The translations under genes were made by a program, and so were the position numbers. This document shows, piece by piece, positions 61,401 through 64,000 of a DNA stretch of 64,000 nt. Below the pieces are notes generated by a model. That model had not been told where the DNA came from, made no database searches, and was given only the letters and a program-made list of their open reading frames with translations. Origin of the DNA: Willaertia magna (taxonomy: Eukaryota > Heterolobosea > Eutetramitea > Acrasida > Naegleriidae); NCBI GenBank assembly GCA_902984215.1, contig CADWAF010002664.1, positions 1-64,000 on the forward strand, given 5' to 3'. The number at the start of each line of letters is the position of its first letter. The stretch's first letter is position 1.

Positions 61401-62861
61401 TCTAACAACACCTGCAATTTGGAAAGGTGGATCATTAACTAATTTCAATCCTAATAAAGATTGATATTGTGCTGCATGAGGAGGTAAGAAAGGTAAACCT
61501 AAACAAAGAATTGTCCAACGAATCATTGCTTCTTCATATTCTTGGAAAGTATCATAAAATTCAGCCTTTGGTTCTAAAGGAATAAGATTAGCCTCCCATG
61601 TTTCATTAACAACTTCTTCAACTGATTCATCATTACTCTCTTCAAAAGGTTTTGAAGATGAATTTGAACTAGTTGCTAAAGAAGCTAATGTATTTGATAT
61701 TCTTGGATTAATATTTGTACTAACTCTATTCTTTTTACTTTCATTCTCCATTACTGAAGAAGATTGTTGTTGAGGACGGAAATAATGTCTTCCAGTAACT
61801 CTAGGTAATTGTAAATAACCTAATTTACGTTCAACTTGTCTACTCCATTTAAGCAAAGCTTCTTCATATTCATCAAATGTTGAAAAACTTTCTGGTACAG
61901 GTTGAGATTGATAAACTTCAGGATCATGTTGATATTCATATCTATCTAACATTTTAGATCTTTTATGAGCTACATTTCTCATAACTTCATCATGGTAATA
62001 ATCTTCTTTAAGTTTTTCATTAAATTCTTGTTCCGCACTATTTTGCATTCCGAATACTACTTCACTAAATTTTCCTCTTCCTCTTATATTATCTTGTTTT
62101 GGTAATGGTTCATAAAACATATTGTACAATGTACCATCTTCACCTAAGAAGACGGGTTTAGAAGCAATACCTTTTGGTTTTGCTTGATCATCATTTTCCA
62201 TTTGTTCTAAAATTTCTACTAATCTCCTTTGTTCATTAAATATATTTTCATATACTACATCGGAAGTATCTTTTTCTTCTTCATCTTCTTTATTTAACAT
62301 CATTTCTTGTAATCTCATTTGATTAATATATAAATCATCATCCTCCACATCAGTTTTCTTTCTTTCACCATTCGTATCATCATTCTTACTTTCATTATCT
62401 TTTGCATTACTATACATTAAGAGTGGTCCATTATAAGATTTTTCTTGGGTATGACCATTTGGTCCAACACAAGCGTTGGCATCAAAATCTCTAGAATGAA
62501 TAAATTTAGCGGAACATTTCTTTTGTAATCTTTCAATGGTAGTACCGTGTACTCCTCGTTCTTTTCTTTTAGCTATAGTACCGAGCGTTCTTTTTCTTTC
62601 TTGACGTATTTCATCTTGTTCTGAATAAAATTGTTTTCTTTTTAGAGCTCTTTGTAGTGGATCAATAACTTCATCCTTTAATTTTTGTTCAAATACTTCT
62701 GCATCTTCTCTCAGTTTCTGTTCGAACTCATTGTCATCAGTTGGAAAGGAAGCATTGTCTATTCCTTTTGTTAGTCTTCCTGTTATCATTGCCATTTTTT
62801 TGACAGTTGATGGTGTCTTTTGTTTAGATTTTTGGCTGGTTGGAAATTGCGAAAATTTCAT
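58479..62861 (-). CDS. Large helical scaffold, ScaA-like (1460 aa)
   Basis: A 1460-residue single-exon protein. Twice it has a motif of the form F.(T)F(D/Q)EYEEA(L/M)..W: PESFSTFDEYEEALLKWSRQ near residue 320 and AEFYDTFQEYEEAMIRWTIL near 435, each followed by a proline/leucine loop (LPRVTGRHYF, LPFLPPHAAQY). From ~640 on it is all-helical, armadillo-like. I associate this layout with the ScaA scaffold of the Dictyostelium Sca1 complex, which joins a RasGEF, PP2A and a kinase regulator at the plasma membrane; I am not certain. The first ATG is 62861, but a second at 62795 follows seven A residues and may be the real start (1438 aa). Confidence 0.45.
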   Translation of the reverse strand: MKFSQFPTSQKSKQKTPSTVKKMAMITGRLTKGIDNASFPTDDNEFEQKLREDAEVFEQKLKDEVIDPLQRALKRKQFYSEQDEIRQERKRTLGTIAKRKERGVHGTTIERLQKKCSAKFIHSRDFDANACVGPNGHTQEKSYNGPLLMYSNAKDNESKNDDTNGERKKTDVEDDDLYINQMRLQEMMLNKEDEEEKDTSDVVYENIFNEQRRLVEILEQMENDDQAKPKGIASKPVFLGEDGTLYNMFYEPLPKQDNIRGRGKFSEVVFGMQNSAEQEFNEKLKEDYYHDEVMRNVAHKRSKMLDRYEYQHDPEVYQSQPVPESFSTFDEYEEALLKWSRQVERKLGYLQLPRVTGRHYFRPQQQSSSVMENESKKNRVSTNINPRISNTLASLATSSNSSSKPFEESNDESVEEVVNETWEANLIPLEPKAEFYDTFQEYEEAMIRWTILCLGLPFLPPHAAQYQSLLGLKLVNDPPFQIAGVVRSSDLDLEGEKNEKRDLSNDDESERGDRSANYLNYEIKEEWNNLTPEVKQRIEKSINEVMKKKKETKTKYGTYHQSCLPCIHGTFRTESTGVELKLKIGERVLPENIRSWIVFQRQEKSLSCVPADCTIAYISANTSREYTHQIPLRRTDLKEQEIKMIMDCDEMEQGRPVIFETPEFDLGQAEHGMLNNPNYIRFLQIVLARKDNEKRYNHLNSWYFPKEESKLLDESYSKLCAILDAVEHPSQILVNHFERVFLSPAYLDIFCQFLGSELKMRMTMMKNGVELRLRTYADLLYHSTSKQHFSAILKIFQQSDSTLVHAKVAQYVKEYLKTDIAKDVIAEYIQDDDYESMHFVARAVTLFDEVPFQLFEYTESTRSVVNNIVLTENNPNNKNDLILKKVDKFLVTLMMLYYTNCVCVSLVEEDTGYPHLYPFLIDKVEKYIDEVNKYLKCSRSFLKNHIWKLLGSRSKTVTALGKFVLSFLFFLSWKEDIHNVLKSDETDLLPNIRKLACSKFSHVQHATARLFPILKEKKWEELLTKAYSNGQTVVKDLVRSAERSVLDSQPPLISSMVLEFLTETLTVKQEEFSEMDESYSMIVGLIESKAFQIVLDEVISTENQKRMHQGTIMGALFLAKYSKFLICNQLVQAGGVTKKETDAKKKQTTGGFWDRLKDKTTRKKKNEGDETKIPLYAGPKVEITQANLQSMWDFICKNVKLRRAYRPRSALLVAFSQLIKVPEIFALLSADQTFYAKLLELCKDDVDMEFNRNAWRLFYQLIKFHGQGPMDDIIKFNLMTGFLSLINKENSSIIATNALHYFNKIFNLPIDKEILNKLQSDEEETEETNETYMKGYNIPPNNNEKYTNAVKSLIDFILKQKLVEALFQSAYETWSKDYKGWPFQTLASLFYTINTHSSCQRLSQQFKKKDTSKEALQKVEDMVNAPNVKADWWDFKRKLHLTKDVMDWNMKHKHYQYTKF

Positions 62862-63170
62862 CTAACATTAGATATCCATCCACCCATGTAAAATCATTTT
62901 ATCTTGAATCCAACAACAATAATCGCCTGATGAGTATTATACCAGATATTAGTGAATTTTTGTTTCCGATATAATATTTAATGATATTCTTGACTTATTG
63001 TTAAATTGTTGTTGGTATCCCCAACCCTCTGTTTTGCCTCAGAAGCATTCTTTTTTTCGTCTTCCTTACTGTACCTCATTTTTGTCGTTGTAATCGAGGT
63101 GGGTTGGTTGTTCATTACATATTCGAAATTTGTTGAAAAAAAATAAAAGAACTATCTTTCCTCGCCAAAA
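62862..63170. other. Divergent promoter region, scaffold gene / ribosomal protein
   Basis: 309 nt with no supported gene. Just before the uL13 start is the pyrimidine-rich CTATCTTTCCTCGCC, which resembles the pyrimidine tract at ribosomal-protein mRNA starts in other eukaryotes. Confidence 0.4.
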
Positions 63171-63794
63171 ATGTCAACAAAGATTAATTTCTCAAAGACC
63201 CTCGTAATTGATGGTAAAGGACACATCCTCGGTCGTCTTGCTGCTAGAGTTGCAAAAGCTATTTTAAGAGGACAAAAAGTAGTTGTTGTTAGATGTGAAG
63301 AATTATTATTACACGGTACTTTCAGAGTTAACCAAACTGGTTATGAAGAATACTTAAACAAGAGAATGAACACTAACCCAAAGAAGGGTCCATTCCATCA
63401 TAGAGCACCATCTAGACACATCTATAAAGTAATCCGTGCTATGGTTCACAGAAAAACCGCAAGAGGAAGAGATGCATTATCCAGATTATCTTTATTCGAT
63501 GGATGCCCAGAACAATACAATAAAACAAAGAGAGTTGTCTGTCCAGCAGCTCTTGCTCATAACATCTTAAAGGCAAGAACACCAGTTACTAGACTAGGTG
63601 ATTTATTAAAGAGAATGGGATGGAAATACCATGATGTCGTTGTTAGAGCAGAAGCAGTCAGAAAGGCAAACAATGATGAATATGCAAAAGAAGCAACCAG
63701 AAAATTAGAAGCCATTGCTCAAGCAAAAGAGGAATTAAAGAATAACACACAATATCAAACATTAGTTAGTAAATTAGCTGAATTAGGTTATTAA
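63171..63794 (+). CDS. RPL13A: 60S ribosomal protein uL13 (L13a)
   Basis: A 207-residue protein that aligns with eukaryotic L13a along its whole length: VIDGKGHILGRLAARVAKAI, KVVVVRCEELLLHGTF, KRMNTNPKKGPFHHRAPSRH, RGRDALSRLSLFDGCPEQY, KTKRVVCPAALAHNI and RMGWKYHDVVVRAEAVRK. The eukaryote-specific C-terminal helical extension is present. It belongs to the 60S subunit. No intron is seen. The coding sequence is richer in C-ending codons than neighbouring genes, as expected for a highly expressed gene. Confidence 0.98.
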   Translation: MSTKINFSKTLVIDGKGHILGRLAARVAKAILRGQKVVVVRCEELLLHGTFRVNQTGYEEYLNKRMNTNPKKGPFHHRAPSRHIYKVIRAMVHRKTARGRDALSRLSLFDGCPEQYNKTKRVVCPAALAHNILKARTPVTRLGDLLKRMGWKYHDVVVRAEAVRKANNDEYAKEATRKLEAIAQAKEELKNNTQYQTLVSKLAELGY

Positions 63795-63899
63795 ATAAAT
63801 TATAAAAACAAAAATTTTCTATGAATTGTACAATTAACTGTGTTTTCTCTTTCCTTTAGTCTTGCCTGTTTTAATTTCGTTGTTTAATTATTAAAAATA

Positions 63900-64000
63900 A
63901 TGCAATTCTTAAAGAGTATTTTCCCAAAGACTGTTAACAAGGAACAATTGTGTAAAAAGATATCGGGATTGCCTTTACAACAGGTACCTTTTAAAGATAG
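63900..64000 (+). CDS. 5' end of a further gene, cut by window edge
   Basis: An ATG after five A residues (interrupted by one T) opens a frame (MQFLKSIFPKTVNKEQLCKK, then ISGLPLQQ) that runs to the window end. The last bases (CAGGTACCTTTT) could include a splice donor. Too little is visible to identify the product. Confidence 0.5.
   Translation, partial: MQFLKSIFPKTVNKEQLCKKISGLPLQQVPFKD

Overview
This window is compact, AT-rich eukaryotic nuclear DNA, most likely from a free-living heterolobosean amoeboflagellate of the Naegleria type. The evidence is the gene mix: a DUF4116-repeat protein, a Zn2Cys6 regulator outside fungi, Cdc14/SIN-like, AP-4 and flagellar-style coiled-coil proteins. Gene structure agrees: 25 reconstructed spliceosomal introns are all 36-77 nt, 21 of them start with GTAAGT, and most start codons follow a run of A. 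The species is an inference. All exon joins were worked out by hand from reading frame, GT/AG signals and family conservation, with no transcript data.

Layout. 1-5.8 kb: the 3' part of a family-2 glycosyltransferase gene, a U1-like zinc-finger gene, a centrin/calmodulin-like gene, then a very tight minus-strand trio (LENG1-like, unknown, Cdc14/SIN-like). 5.8-10.2 kb: DUF4116 protein, Zn2Cys6 factor, Qb-type SNARE, histone H3. 10.6-15.4 kb: secreted collagen-like protein, ApoO/MIC26-like MICOS protein, organellar-type leucyl-tRNA synthetase. 15.8-22.5 kb: S1 serine protease, coiled-coil WD40 protein, SRPBCC protein, GT61-like glycosyltransferase, 2H-phosphoesterase-like protein. 22.7-27.1 kb: GRAM/VASt membrane-contact protein and a small two-span membrane protein.

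27.1-28.5 kb is a gene-free island with about 6 % G+C by hand count, ending next to an intron-containing tRNA-Leu(UAG) gene. 28.7-38.1 kb: RBBP4/7-type chromatin WD40 protein, AP-4 epsilon, an ELO fatty-acid elongase followed after 5 nt by a Tim21-like mitochondrial protein, a RNF212/HEI10-like RING protein, and two EF-hand genes. 38.1-45.3 kb: a UBL plus F-box protein, an FCP1/NLI phosphatase, a secreted S9 peptidase, PMP3, and an unknown small gene. 45.5-55.5 kb: an N/Q-rich nuclear-type protein, OTU1 deubiquitinase, WrbA, CWC27 cyclophilin, a coiled-coil protein, a second UBL plus F-box protein, and an LRR protein. 55.6-64 kb: kelch protein, mitochondrial rhodanese, a small unknown gene, a large ScaA-like scaffold, uL13 (RPL13A), and the start of one more gene.

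Themes: ubiquitin handling (two UBL/F-box proteins, OTU1, a RING protein, the DUF4116 protein with an F-box-like start), mitochondria (LeuRS, MIC26-like, Tim21-like, rhodanese), calcium sensing (three EF-hand genes), and chromatin or cell cycle (H3, RBBP4/7, RNF212-like). E2F-like GGCGCC/GGCGGGA motifs recur upstream of several of the last group.
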